Of a stretch of 64,000 nucleotides of DNA, positions 51,694 to 60,998 are shown piece after piece (the first letter of the stretch is position 1; every line of letters begins with the position of its first letter). Under the pieces are notes generated by a model. It saw only the letters and a list, made by a program, of their open reading frames with translations. It was not told the DNA's origin and ran no database searches. The DNA is from Ilumatobacter sp. (lineage in GTDB: Bacteria > Actinomycetota > Acidimicrobiia > Acidimicrobiales > Ilumatobacteraceae), in contig JABJAB010000040.1 of the NCBI GenBank assembly GCA_018666235.1, positions 38,422 through 102,421 on the forward strand. The letters are read 5' to 3'. Position numbers and translations under genes: made by a program.

Positions 51694-52758
51694 ATGGACT
51701 CCGCCGCGCCCCAGACCCTGCCGCGTCAGCGCAAGCGATCGCTCAACGACGTCCGGGCGGTGATCCCTGCCACGTGCTACGAGAAGTCCAACACCAAGGC
51801 GTGGCTGGCTCTCGCGCAAGGCGCAGTCCTCTACATCGCTCCACTCACGCTGCTCGTGCTGACCACGCAATGGTGGGCGATCCCACTCCTCTGGCTGGCC
51901 GTGGGCCTCGCCATCGCCGGGCTCTTCGTACTTGGCCACGACGCCTCCCATGGCGCACTCTTCGACTCGAAACGGATGAATCGATTCGTCGCCCGCAGCT
52001 GCATGGCGCCAAGCGCTCACGTCGAAGCAGCTTGGAACCTCGGCCACAATCGCATCCACCACGGCTATACCACGCGGGAAGGATTCGACTTCGTGTGGCA
52101 CCCCACTACCGTCGAACAGTTCGCGCAGATGGGCACACTCGGGCGGCTTCGCCACCGATTCGAATGGTCACTCCTCGGCTCAGGCGCGTACTACCTACGT
52201 GTGGTGTGGTGGGAAAAGATGTGGCGCTTCGCTGCAGCCGGCAAGAACCGCAGCGCAATCCGACGGGACAAGTTCGTGTTGGGGCCGGCGCTGGCGCTCG
52301 TCCTCACGGTCCCCGTGCTCTTCGGAGCGACACAGGGCGGGCTCCTTGGAGCCATCTGGCTACCCATCAAGTTGGTGGTGGTGCCATTTCTGATCTTCGT
52401 CCACATCATTGGGTGGACCGTCTACGTTCACCACGTATCGCCCGACATTCGCTGGTGGTCGCGTCGCGAGTGGTCCCAGTTCGCAGGACAAATGGAGTCG
52501 ACGACCATCTTGAGGATGCCGCGCCTGATCAACCGACTGTGGTTCCACAACATCTTCGTCCATGTCCCACATCACGTCGATGCCCGCATTCCCTTCCATC
52601 AGCTTCCCCAGGCGGCCACCGCGATCGCGAGCGAGTACCCCGACACGGTCAAGGTCGAGCGCTTCTCGATCGTCGACTACGCGCGAGCAACACGATCCTG
52701 CAAGCTCTACGACTTCGAGGCGGGTTGTTGGCTTCCGTATTCTGCAGCCGCTGCCTGA
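51694..52758 (+). CDS. Membrane fatty acid desaturase
   Basis: 354 residues with four predicted membrane helices. The three histidine boxes of the diiron site are present: GHDASHG (H82, H86), GHNRIHH (H118, H122, H123) and HVPHHVD (near 292-297). The family inserts double bonds into acyl-lipids or acyl-CoA using O2. Beta-carotene hydroxylases are a related possibility, but the box spacing fits fatty acid desaturases. It is the only rightward gene next to the dcw cluster and is divergent from mraZ. The MraZ box array lies between the two starts. Confidence 0.9.
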   Translation: MDSAAPQTLPRQRKRSLNDVRAVIPATCYEKSNTKAWLALAQGAVLYIAPLTLLVLTTQWWAIPLLWLAVGLAIAGLFVLGHDASHGALFDSKRMNRFVARSCMAPSAHVEAAWNLGHNRIHHGYTTREGFDFVWHPTTVEQFAQMGTLGRLRHRFEWSLLGSGAYYLRVVWWEKMWRFAAAGKNRSAIRRDKFVLGPALALVLTVPVLFGATQGGLLGAIWLPIKLVVVPFLIFVHIIGWTVYVHHVSPDIRWWSRREWSQFAGQMESTTILRMPRLINRLWFHNIFVHVPHHVDARIPFHQLPQAATAIASEYPDTVKVERFSIVDYARATRSCKLYDFEAGCWLPYSAAAA

Positions 52759-52766
52759 CACTCACT

Positions 52767-53426
52767 TCACAATGATCGAGCGAATCCACTGAGCACAGAC
52801 CGCACATCATCGGGGTCAAGGGTGGCAACCGGGGTCAACTCCTCGACCGCTGGACGCCCGACAGCGTCGAGCAACCCGACAAGGCGAGCCGGGTCGTAGC
52901 TGCGATACCAACAACACTGCAGGCGCGAGGCCGCTCTGGTGCGGCGTTGACTGATGCCCACAAGTTTGCGACCGTCGACGAGCACCTCGCCGGGGCCGAG
53001 TCCGTCGAAACAGATCAGCGTCGACCACGGCGTCGAAACCATGCCCGGACCCTTGACCGTGGTCTCGCCATCGATCACCGGCGCAAGGAACTGACCCAAC
53101 CGCTCCCCGAGCCACAACATCGGCGCGTGCACATCGCCGCCCAGTCCGGCGACGGCACCGGTGGGCACGATGACGTCGAACCACACAACCTCATCGGGGA
53201 TCAACAGGACCGCCCCTCCCCCGCTTCGTCGACGAACGATCTCGATGCTCGCTTCGGCACACGCAGTTTCGTCGACGACATGCTCGACCCGCTGCGTTGA
53301 ACCAAGCACCAACGCTGGCTCGGTCAGCCGGTTCCACCACACCTGTGGCGCGGCGCTGTCAGGGAGTTCGCGACCGTGAAACCTTCGTGGCGATTCGGCG
53401 AACTCGATGAGTTCGAACTGCGTCAC
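52767..53426 (-). CDS. Lipoate--protein ligase A-like (BPL/LPL fold) protein
   Basis: 219 residues from GTG 53426, which overlaps the HNH gene stop as GTGA. The biotin/lipoate ligase catalytic fold is shown by WWNRLTEPALVLGSTQ, VRRRSGGGAVLL (65-75), VWFDVIVP and GRKLVGISQRRTR with the expected lysine. It may load lipoate or octanoate onto carrier domains, but it is shorter than LplA (about 330) and lacks a C-terminal domain. The frame stays open upstream of the GTG inside the HNH gene, where nothing resembles the family. Confidence 0.8.
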   Translation of the reverse strand: MTQFELIEFAESPRRFHGRELPDSAAPQVWWNRLTEPALVLGSTQRVEHVVDETACAEASIEIVRRRSGGGAVLLIPDEVVWFDVIVPTGAVAGLGGDVHAPMLWLGERLGQFLAPVIDGETTVKGPGMVSTPWSTLICFDGLGPGEVLVDGRKLVGISQRRTRAASRLQCCWYRSYDPARLVGLLDAVGRPAVEELTPVATLDPDDVRSVLSGFARSL

Positions 53427-53920
53427 GATGCGAGCGGCAAGTACCGGCGCCACGTGTCGGGCACCGAGTTCACCGACACCACCACCCATGCCGTTGAGCG
53501 CGGCGCACGGCATGGTCGAGCGAGCCGCATACCGGCCTCCTCCGGCGTGCGATCTCGCTTCGTCAGATTGCACGGCTTACATGCCGCCGCGACGTTCTCC
53601 CAGTGATGGCCACCGCCGCGCGAACGCGGAAAGACGTGATCGATCGAGTCGGCGTGCGCACCGCAGTATTGGCAACGATGTTCGTCACGGGCGAAAATTG
53701 CTCGACGCGACACAGCGCTGCGGCGCACGTAAGGCACCTTCACCATGTACCGCAACCTGATCACAGAGGGTTGCGCGAAGTCGAGCCTCTCGGAATGCAG
53801 CACGATGCCGTCGTCTTCGAGCATTTCAGCCTTCTCAGACAGCACAAGACAGGTAGCCCGGCGGGCAGACACGACGGACAGCGGCTCATAGCTGGCATTG
53901 AGAACGAGCGCGCTGTGCAT
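53423..53920 (-). CDS. HNH endonuclease-domain protein
   Basis: 165 residues. The N-terminal part (VLNASYEPLSVVSARRATCLVLSEKAEML) and the HNH domain are those of a widespread actinobacterial single-domain family. The HNH site reads CQYCG (C83, C86), IDHVFPRSRGG (D94, H95), HHWENV (N109) and CKPCN (C114, C117). Function is unknown; it is usually chromosomal, not linked to a mobile element. The TGA overlaps the start of the lipoate-ligase-like gene, so the two are translated together. Confidence 0.88.
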   Translation of the reverse strand: MHSALVLNASYEPLSVVSARRATCLVLSEKAEMLEDDGIVLHSERLDFAQPSVIRLRYMVKVPYVRRSAVSRRAIFARDEHRCQYCGAHADSIDHVFPRSRGGGHHWENVAAACKPCNLTKRDRTPEEAGMRLARPCRAPRSTAWVVVSVNSVPDTWRRYLPLAS

Positions 53921-53961
53921 GGCCGGACCCTACTGAGCAGCCCACATGCCGGCGACGGCGG

Positions 53962-54210
53962 TTATCTCGTACGGTCCCATTCCCGACACCATTGCAGGTA
54001 TTTCACCACATCGTCAGACTCAGGTCGATGCGCGGCGTCGCCGTATTGGGTCACGAGTCGGAATTCGAGGTAGGCCCCGGACGGAACCGGCAGGAATGGA
54101 CGACGCTTCCACCACCCTGGCGCAGCGGTTCGGCGAGCCTGACGAATCGCTGTCGGCCACAGACCGGGCCGGCGGACAAGACCGCCGAGCGCGCTGATCA
54201 CTGTTCGCAA
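53962..54210 (-). CDS. Small conserved actinobacterial protein
   Basis: 82 residues. The wording LVRRPGLWPTAIRQARRTAAPGWW, then RRPFLPVPSGAYLEFRLVTQYG and DDVVKYLQWCREW, is one I associate with short uncharacterised proteins of Actinomycetota. There is no signal peptide, and it may be a soluble protein with an amphipathic first helix. It lies just upstream of the HNH gene (41 bases) and 30 bases downstream of the acyl-CoA dehydrogenase gene. No function can be assigned. Confidence 0.6.
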   Translation of the reverse strand: MRTVISALGGLVRRPGLWPTAIRQARRTAAPGWWKRRPFLPVPSGAYLEFRLVTQYGDAAHRPESDDVVKYLQWCREWDRTR

Positions 54211-54240
54211 TTCATTGGGCCAGACTTCACCGCACCAGAG

Positions 54241-55473
54241 CTATTTCGCGGGTGCCGGCGGGCGAGGCTCCTTCGGGAGACCAAGGATCATCTCGCCGAT
54301 GATGTTGCGTTGAATCTGCGACGATCCAGCGTAAATCGTTCCGGCACGAGCGTTCAGGAACGTACCAATCCAGGATGACGGATCGTTCAGCGCGCCCGAA
54401 TCGTCCGAACCGAACGACGACGGGGGCTTGCGGCCTTCCCAGTGCAACGCGTCGGCGCCAAGAATGTCCATGGCCAGCTCAGTGACAACCTTGTGGTATT
54501 CGCTCCACTGCAGTTTGCCAATGGCAGCGTCGGGGCCCGGGTGATGCCCGGCCAGGAACTGCGTGAGCACACGTTGACCGAGGAAGCCCATGATCTGAAC
54601 CCTCGAGTAGCACCATGCCAGCTTCTGGCGGATGACCGGGTCGTCGGCAAGACCGCGGTCCTGCGCCATCTTCAGGAGGCGGGCGAACTCACCCTTGAAG
54701 CGGATTGGACCGGTTGCTGCGGCTTCGCCGCGCTCGTAGCCGAGCAGCGACATGGCGACGGCCCAACCGTTGTTGACACCGCCGATGACGTTCTCCTTCG
54801 GGACGCGAGCGTCGGTGTAGAACACCTCGTTGAACTCGCTGTCGCCTGAGATCATCTTGATCGGGCGGACTTCGATGCCCGGCTGGTCCATCGGCACCAG
54901 GAGGAACGAAATTCCCTTGTGCTTCGGCGAGTCGGGGTCGGTGCGGGCAAGGGTGAAGATGTGGTCAGCGAGGTGACCCGCAGAGGTCCAGATCTTCTGA
55001 CCGTTCAGCACCCACTCGTCACCGTCGAGTTCGGCTTTCAGACCAACGTTGCCAAGGTCAGAGCCAGCGTCGGGCTCGGAGTAGCCCTGACACCAGGTGT
55101 CCTCACCCTTGAGCAGGCGGGGCAGGTAGTGCGCCTTTTGCTCGTCGGTGCCCCACACAAGAATCGTGTTGCCGAGCATCTGGATGCTGAAAGCGTCGTT
55201 GGGGCCACCGGTGGGGACGCCCGCCTTGGCGAACTCCTCAGCCAAGATGACCTGCTCGGTCGCGGACAAGCCGGCGCCGCCGAACTCGACCGGCCAACCC
55301 GGGGCGAGATAGTTAGCTTCGTAGAGCGTGTTGCGCCATTCGGTGACGAATGTTTCGAGTTCGGCGTCTTGAAGTCTGCCGATCCCGTTCCAGTTTGAGG
55401 GGAGCTTCTCAGCGAGGAATGCCTGCACCTTTTCGCGGTAGGCCTCTGCATCTGCGGTGTACGTCGGATCCAT
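54241..55473 (-). CDS. Acyl-CoA dehydrogenase (FadE family)
   Basis: 410 residues, FAD-dependent. Family signatures are CQGYSEPDAGSDLGN, WVLNGQKIWTSAGHLADHIFTLART, and YAGSSQIQRNIIGEMILGLP at the C-terminus. The catalytic base often found as Glu in the YEG motif is not there (YAG), as in many actinobacterial FadE proteins of the sterol or branched-chain type, whose base lies elsewhere. Substrate chain or ring type cannot be told from this. Its neighbours are unrelated, and about 85 bases separate it from the ROK gene. Confidence 0.92.
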   Translation of the reverse strand: MDPTYTADAEAYREKVQAFLAEKLPSNWNGIGRLQDAELETFVTEWRNTLYEANYLAPGWPVEFGGAGLSATEQVILAEEFAKAGVPTGGPNDAFSIQMLGNTILVWGTDEQKAHYLPRLLKGEDTWCQGYSEPDAGSDLGNVGLKAELDGDEWVLNGQKIWTSAGHLADHIFTLARTDPDSPKHKGISFLLVPMDQPGIEVRPIKMISGDSEFNEVFYTDARVPKENVIGGVNNGWAVAMSLLGYERGEAAATGPIRFKGEFARLLKMAQDRGLADDPVIRQKLAWCYSRVQIMGFLGQRVLTQFLAGHHPGPDAAIGKLQWSEYHKVVTELAMDILGADALHWEGRKPPSSFGSDDSGALNDPSSWIGTFLNARAGTIYAGSSQIQRNIIGEMILGLPKEPRPPAPAK

Positions 55474-55558
55474 GAACGCGACACTAACGGCTGCGGGTTA
55501 CCGCGCGGTAGCCGAGCGGCGAAACCACGCCCAGCCCACGGACATCAGCCCTCAGCTA

Positions 55559-56413
55559 TCAGCGGAGAGCGAGCGACGCCGCTGCGGTCAGGGGCGACAG
55601 ACGCTCGTGGGGCTCGATAACCCGGAGCCCTGACAGATTCTTCAGGCGTGACCGCACCGCCAACTCGCGGTGCATCGATTCAAGCATGGGGTCGCCGAGC
55701 ACATCGATGACGTTGCCCGACAGAAACACTGTGGTCAGGTCGAGGGTCGCGCAGATCGATGCCAGCGCACGGCCAAGCATGATGCCAGTCCGATCAACGA
55801 TCGGCGACGTTGCGCGCCCCAACGGACGATTCAGTTCGGCTTCAAGCGCAGTGGACGACACGTACGCTTCGAGGCAACCAAGCGCCCCGCATTGACACTC
55901 CTTGCCGCCGGGCTCGACGTTCACGTGCGCAATCGCGCCGGCATTGCCCAGCGACCCGGACAATCGCACCCCGTCGATGACGCAGCCGGACTCGACAGTT
56001 GTATCGATCTGCACTTTCAGGTAGCTCGACACCCCGGCCGCCTCGCCGAGCCAGCGTTCCGCCTCGGTGACCGCGCCGCCTGCCGTGTCCAGCTCGACGG
56101 GCCGCCCGGTCAGGCGTTCGAGGTGCTCGCGAAGCGGAAAGCTCGTCCAAGCTGGCACGAGCGGCGGGGAGACGGTTCCGGCGCGGACGTCGATCGGCCC
56201 GGTGCAGCTCACGCCGACGGCACGTGGCGCACCCAGTCCTTCGGGGGCAGCTGCGATGACTCTCCGAATCAACTGCTCGAGGGCCCGCCACACATCACGA
56301 GACGGAGTCGTGACGCGGTCGCGGAGCAGCACGGTGCCAGAGGCATCGACGAGACCTGCGGCCAGGCGTGACGGCTCGATGGCAACCGCCAACACGTGGT
56401 CTGGTGAACTCAT
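55559..56413 (-). CDS. ROK-family protein with degenerate kinase site
   Basis: 284 residues from the ATG at 56413. It is a ROK (NagC/glucokinase-like) protein: VGVSCTGPIDVRAGTVSPP, and the structural zinc motif intact (H163, C173, C175, C180 in ECQCGALGCLE). The catalytic features are not. The NDAN motif whose Asp is the general base reads DTAGG (Ala at 111), the Gly-rich phosphate loop is QIDTTVESG, and the AGE-I-GH glutamate is Ala160. It is therefore likely not a sugar kinase, perhaps a sensor or remnant. There is no DNA-binding domain at the N-terminus. Divergent from the MoxR gene. Confidence 0.8.
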   Translation of the reverse strand: MSSPDHVLAVAIEPSRLAAGLVDASGTVLLRDRVTTPSRDVWRALEQLIRRVIAAAPEGLGAPRAVGVSCTGPIDVRAGTVSPPLVPAWTSFPLREHLERLTGRPVELDTAGGAVTEAERWLGEAAGVSSYLKVQIDTTVESGCVIDGVRLSGSLGNAGAIAHVNVEPGGKECQCGALGCLEAYVSSTALEAELNRPLGRATSPIVDRTGIMLGRALASICATLDLTTVFLSGNVIDVLGDPMLESMHRELAVRSRLKNLSGLRVIEPHERLSPLTAAASLALR

Positions 56414-56471
56414 CGACAACGAACGTAGCGCCGACTTCCCCGGCACAACGTTTGCATCTACCCTTTCATTC

Positions 56472-57494
56472 GTGACGATCGATGTTGGAGCAGACGGAAC
56501 GCCTACGGCCTCGGACGGGTTCGCCAACGCCTCGGCAACCGCCGCCGACATTGCGCCACGGGGTTTCGCCGCTCTCTTCGACGCCATCACGGCCAACATC
56601 GAACAGGCGATTCACGGTAAGACCGAAGCCGTCGAACTCGCCATCATGTGCATGCTGGCCGAGGGCCACCTCCTCGTCGAGGACGTACCTGGCGTCGGCA
56701 AGACCAGCTTGGCCAAAGCGTTATCCGCGTCGGTCGACTGCGTATGGAAGCGCGTGCAGTTCACCCCCGACCTGCTGCCGACCGACCTCGTCGGCGTCAG
56801 CGTTTATCAGCGGTCCTCCGAGAGCTTCCGCTTTCAAGCCGGCCCGCTCTTCGCCAACATCGTGCTCGCCGACGAAATCAACCGCGCCTCCCCGAAAACG
56901 CAATCCGCGCTGCTCGAGGCCATGGAAGAACGCCAGGTCACCGTCGACGGCGTGAGCCGCCAGCTTGCGCCGCCCTTCATGGTCATCGCCACGCAAAATC
57001 CGGTCGACCAGGAAGGGACCTACCGGCTTCCGGAAAGTCAACTCGACCGCTTCCTTCTTCGGATCTCGATCGGTTACCCGGGCCGCGCCTCCGAGATCCG
57101 CATGCTCGATGATCAGGGGTCGGCCAAGGTCCTCTCCGGTCTCGACCCCGTCGTGTCCGCCGAAGAGATCAACGGCATGATCGACGCTGTGCGCACGGTC
57201 TACGTCGCGGGCGCGCTGAAGTCGTATCTCGTCGACCTCGCCGAGGCCAGCCGCCACCACCCCGGAATCGAACTGGGACTCTCCCCTCGGGCCACGCTGC
57301 AGCTTGCAGCGGCCACTCGCGCTCATGCCGCAGCGCGCGGCCGCAGCTATGCAACGCCCGACGACGTCAAGGCGGTGGGCATCTCGGCATTGGCTCATCG
57401 CATCATGGTGCGCACCGATCGTGGGGCTGCCCTCTCCCCAGAGGATGCCGTGCGCGAGGTCTTCGAGGCCGTCGCCGTCCCGGTCGCGCGGTGA
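56472..57494 (+). CDS. MoxR family AAA+ ATPase
   Basis: 340 residues from GTG 56472. Walker A is GVGKTSLAKAL (K77, T78), Walker B is VLADEINRA, followed by KTQSALLEAMEERQVTVDG and the sensor region VIATQNPVDQEGTYRLPESQLDRFLLR, then the C-terminal lid domain with GLSPRATLQLAAATRAHA. MoxR proteins act as chaperones for metal or cofactor insertion or envelope complexes, typically with DUF58 and transglutaminase partners, exactly as found in the next two genes. The frame is open upstream, but the protein begins naturally at this GTG. Confidence 0.93.
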   Translation: MTIDVGADGTPTASDGFANASATAADIAPRGFAALFDAITANIEQAIHGKTEAVELAIMCMLAEGHLLVEDVPGVGKTSLAKALSASVDCVWKRVQFTPDLLPTDLVGVSVYQRSSESFRFQAGPLFANIVLADEINRASPKTQSALLEAMEERQVTVDGVSRQLAPPFMVIATQNPVDQEGTYRLPESQLDRFLLRISIGYPGRASEIRMLDDQGSAKVLSGLDPVVSAEEINGMIDAVRTVYVAGALKSYLVDLAEASRHHPGIELGLSPRATLQLAAATRAHAAARGRSYATPDDVKAVGISALAHRIMVRTDRGAALSPEDAVREVFEAVAVPVAR

Positions 57495-57531
57495 ACACCT
57501 CTTTTAGCGAACAGCGCAGGGCACGGCAGTC

Positions 57532-58665
57532 GTGCTGACGCGCCAGGGGTGGAACTGCCTGGCCGCTGGGATCATTGCCATCGTCATCGGACGCATCTTC
57601 GCCATCGTCGAACTGTTCGTCATCGGCGCCGGCTTCCTTGTCGCCGTCATGGTCGCATTGCTGTTTGTCCGGCTCCGCCGCCCACGCGTTTCGGCAACGC
57701 GCTGGGTCCACCCGACCGTGCTCGTCGCGGGTGACACCGGGCGCGTCGACCTGCGACTCGAGTACCAAGACGCCATTCGTTCGACCAGCTTTGAGTTGGC
57801 CGAACGGGTCAGTCGAGCCAATGCGACCGATTACGTCGCCCGACTGTCGGTTGCTCCCCTCGCACCGGGCACGCGATCGTCGGCCGGGTACCAACTCCCC
57901 ACGACGGTCCGAGGCATCGTCCAGCTCGGCCCGCTTGATGTCGAGATTCGTGACCCGCTGGGGATCGCCACGACCACGGCGGTCGCTGCCGGGACCGACT
58001 CGGTCACGGTGGCGCCGCGGACGTACCTCCTGAAGATGCCAGTGCTGGGCCAAGGCCAACTCGGACGGCACCTCGTCGTGCAGGCACGCCGGCTTGGACA
58101 GGGTGAGTTTCATGGGCTCCGCACTTATGTCGACGGCGATGAGCCACGCTCGATCGATTGGAAGGCCTCGGCACGCTCTGAGAATCTGTTCGTCAAAGAA
58201 CACACCGTCGAGGGGCTCAAGCGCTGCACCGTAGTGTTCGACGCCAACCCGACTTCGTACCTCGATGCCGATGGCTTCGAACGTGGTGTCACTGCCGCAG
58301 CAAGCCTTGTGCACAGTTCCGAGCAGGCCGGACTCACCACACGGTTTGTCACTTCCGGCGGCATTGATCTCCGGGGACCAGAAACTGGTGCCAACACGCT
58401 GAGCGTCTTGGCCCGCATCGAGCCCGACTCGTCTCCGCTTGGCCAACTCGACCGCGACCCGGGCGAGGGTCTCGGACTCATCATCCTCGTCACCGGGTCC
58501 CACGGGAGCGCTGGGTGGCGCGCGATCCAGGCGATCGTCGATCCGACCTTGACCACCATCGGGGTCACGACCGACGTGCGCTCACGGTCGGCCATTGGGG
58601 TCTCGGCGCGCAGTGAAGTCGAGTTCCTCGACACTTGGAGCGCGATCAACGGGGTCGGCGCATGA
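57532..58665 (+). CDS. DUF58 domain protein, membrane-anchored
   Basis: 377 residues from GTG 57532 (MLTRQGW, a usual opening for the family). Two N-terminal membrane helices (about 9-29 and 31-49) are followed by a beta-rich domain and the DUF58 core: LRTYVDGDEPRSIDWKASARSENLFVKEH. The C-terminal part has a von Willebrand A-like fold. Function unknown, co-occurs with MoxR ATPases. Its TGA overlaps the ATG of the next gene as ATGA. The gap to the MoxR gene is 37 bases. Confidence 0.92.
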   Translation: MLTRQGWNCLAAGIIAIVIGRIFAIVELFVIGAGFLVAVMVALLFVRLRRPRVSATRWVHPTVLVAGDTGRVDLRLEYQDAIRSTSFELAERVSRANATDYVARLSVAPLAPGTRSSAGYQLPTTVRGIVQLGPLDVEIRDPLGIATTTAVAAGTDSVTVAPRTYLLKMPVLGQGQLGRHLVVQARRLGQGEFHGLRTYVDGDEPRSIDWKASARSENLFVKEHTVEGLKRCTVVFDANPTSYLDADGFERGVTAAASLVHSSEQAGLTTRFVTSGGIDLRGPETGANTLSVLARIEPDSSPLGQLDRDPGEGLGLIILVTGSHGSAGWRAIQAIVDPTLTTIGVTTDVRSRSAIGVSARSEVEFLDTWSAINGVGA

Positions 58666-60977
58666 CAATGACCGACGAACGTCCCCCTGCCGTGGCCACA
58701 TCGCCGCAACCGGGTCGCCCGCAGACGCCCCCACTTCCACCCTCGATTGATGCAAGGCTCGTCACCGAGTTGCTCGCCACCGTCGCGCTGACCGGGTTTT
58801 CAATCGCGGTCGCAGCCGGCTACGCACGCGTCTTTGCTGGCTGGCAGTTCTTCGACAACTTCGTCGTGCTCGCTGTCATCGGCCACGCGTTCGGTTTCGT
58901 CACCCGCCGGTTGCGTCTCCCTGGCCTCGTAGCGGTTCCGTTGATGATTGCGCTGATGGGCTGGATCATCGCCATCGTCCACTACCGCGATTCCATGTCG
59001 CTCCTGGTCCCAACGGGCGACACTGTCGAACTCTTCCGCCAAGAGATTGAACTCGTTCGCCAGCAGTTCCGAACTGCGGTGGCACCGGTGATCTACGGAG
59101 GCGGCTGGGACGTACTCGCCGCAATCGGGATCGCTCTGACCGTCATACTCTCCGACGCATTCGCGTTCCGAGCATTCGCTCGTGCCGAAGCCCTCATGCC
59201 TGGTGGCGTGCTGTTCGTCTTCATCGCTGCGCTCGGGGCCGATCGCAGCAGGGTCGCGCTGGCCACAGCGCTCGTGTTCGCCGGCGTGGTGGCCACGGTT
59301 GCCCTGCGCGCCCACCACGCTCCGCAGCGCACTACGGTCATCGGCTCACGACGTTCGCCGATTCGTCGCATCGTCCCCGTTGCGCTCGGCATGGCGGCGG
59401 TCGTGGCCGTGGCCGCCTCTTTCATCGGGCCACGCCTGCCTGGCGCTGACGCTGACCCCATTTACGAGACGCGTGGCGGGAACGGCGGCAGCGTCACAAA
59501 TGTCATCAGCCCGTTGGTCGATATTCGCTCGCGGCTCACGAATCGGTCGAACGCCGAGTTGTTCTCCGTCCGCGCCGACTTCGCGTCGTACTGGCGACTC
59601 TCTGCGCTCGCCCGTTTCAACGGCACTGAGTGGGGCCTCCCCGAACGCTCTCTCACCAGCGCCGACGGTGAACTCTCCACTGCCCGGGCAGGCGCGAACG
59701 AACTCCGTCAAGAATTCACGATCGCGGCGTTGGGCGAGAAGTTCGTACCCACCGCTCCCGACCCTGTCGCTGCCTCCCCGCAGGACGGACTCCGTTGGAA
59801 TGCTGACTCATCCACGCTCCTGAAGACCGACGGCGACCTTGTCGCCGGCAACACATTCGATATCGTCTCGGCCTCACCGCGCTTCGATCTCGCGACCCTC
59901 CAAACTGCCACAAGCACCGACGCTGGGGACCCGATCTACCTCGAACTTCCCGACGACTTCCCTTCGTCGGTCGGCGAACTGGCCCGCAGCGTCACCGCTG
60001 ATTCGTTGACTCCATACGAAGCCGCAATCACGCTGCAGGATTGGTTCCGCAGTGAGTTTGACTACAGCCTCGAGGTGCAGGCCGGCCACAGCAATAGCGC
60101 CATCGAGGGTTTCCTCCGCGACCGTGTCGGGTACTGCGAGCAGTTCGCCGGGACCTACGCGGCGATGATGCGGACGATTGGCATACCCGCCCGAGTGGCG
60201 GTCGGGTTCACGCCGGGAAACTTCAATGGTGAGCGATACTCGGTACTGGGCAAGAACGCCCACGCCTGGCCAGAGGTCTGGTTCGACGAACTCGGCTGGG
60301 TTCCCTTTGAACCCACTCCGGGCCGAGGCGCCCCGGGTGCCGAGAACTACACCAACGTCGCGCCTGAACAGGACGCGACGGGAATCGACCCCGATTCACT
60401 CCCCGACGAGTCACCCGCAGGCGCAGCACCCGACGTCGAGGTCTCACCGCCGACCACCGTCGCCGGACCAGCCGCAACGACACCCGATGGCCTCCCTATC
60501 GACCCCAGCACCATTGATCAGTTCGATGATTTCGCTGGAGGTGCGGGCGGGACCGCCAATGAGAAGAACAACTCGTTCCCGACCGGCCGCTTCATCGCGC
60601 TGCTGTTGGTCGGTCTGGCACTCGCCGCCCCCGAACTCGTACGACGGTGGCGCCGCCATCGTGTGCCTGCCGACACCGCAGCTGCCATCTCGCTGCTATG
60701 GCGTCAATCCGTGGACGACCTCCGCGAGATCGGGGTCCGCCCCGCAGCATCGCTGACTCCGATTGAATACGCTGGGGTCGCAGCCAGCACATTCCCCGTC
60801 ATCGCGCGGCCTTTCGGCTCGCTGGCCGCGGTCATCACCGAAGTGTCGTACGCACCGAACGGTTCGTCGCATCAGATCGACGAGTGCCGCCAATGGAAAC
60901 GCCAGATCGAGCGAGCGGTCAAGGATTCGCTCTCGCCGCTGGCGCGTGTTCGACGGTACTTCACCCAGCTGTCGTAA
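58662..60977 (+). CDS. Transglutaminase-like membrane protein (TgpA family, DUF3488/DUF4129)
   Basis: 771 residues from the ATG at 58662. The N-terminal region has about six membrane helices (DUF3488). It is followed by an extracellular domain with the transglutaminase core: GYCEQFAGTYAAMM (catalytic Cys about 492), NAHAWPEVWFDELGWVPFEPTPG (His about 534 and Glu about 550, where the third residue is often Asp). A Pro/Thr/Asp-rich linker, one more membrane helix (about 645-665) and a cytoplasmic C-terminal DUF4129-like domain follow. With the MoxR and DUF58 genes it forms a widely conserved three-gene operon of unknown envelope role. Confidence 0.92.
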   Translation: MTMTDERPPAVATSPQPGRPQTPPLPPSIDARLVTELLATVALTGFSIAVAAGYARVFAGWQFFDNFVVLAVIGHAFGFVTRRLRLPGLVAVPLMIALMGWIIAIVHYRDSMSLLVPTGDTVELFRQEIELVRQQFRTAVAPVIYGGGWDVLAAIGIALTVILSDAFAFRAFARAEALMPGGVLFVFIAALGADRSRVALATALVFAGVVATVALRAHHAPQRTTVIGSRRSPIRRIVPVALGMAAVVAVAASFIGPRLPGADADPIYETRGGNGGSVTNVISPLVDIRSRLTNRSNAELFSVRADFASYWRLSALARFNGTEWGLPERSLTSADGELSTARAGANELRQEFTIAALGEKFVPTAPDPVAASPQDGLRWNADSSTLLKTDGDLVAGNTFDIVSASPRFDLATLQTATSTDAGDPIYLELPDDFPSSVGELARSVTADSLTPYEAAITLQDWFRSEFDYSLEVQAGHSNSAIEGFLRDRVGYCEQFAGTYAAMMRTIGIPARVAVGFTPGNFNGERYSVLGKNAHAWPEVWFDELGWVPFEPTPGRGAPGAENYTNVAPEQDATGIDPDSLPDESPAGAAPDVEVSPPTTVAGPAATTPDGLPIDPSTIDQFDDFAGGAGGTANEKNNSFPTGRFIALLLVGLALAAPELVRRWRRHRVPADTAAAISLLWRQSVDDLREIGVRPAASLTPIEYAGVAASTFPVIARPFGSLAAVITEVSYAPNGSSHQIDECRQWKRQIERAVKDSLSPLARVRRYFTQLS

Positions 60978-60998
60978 GCGCCGAGACGAGCGTCTGGT

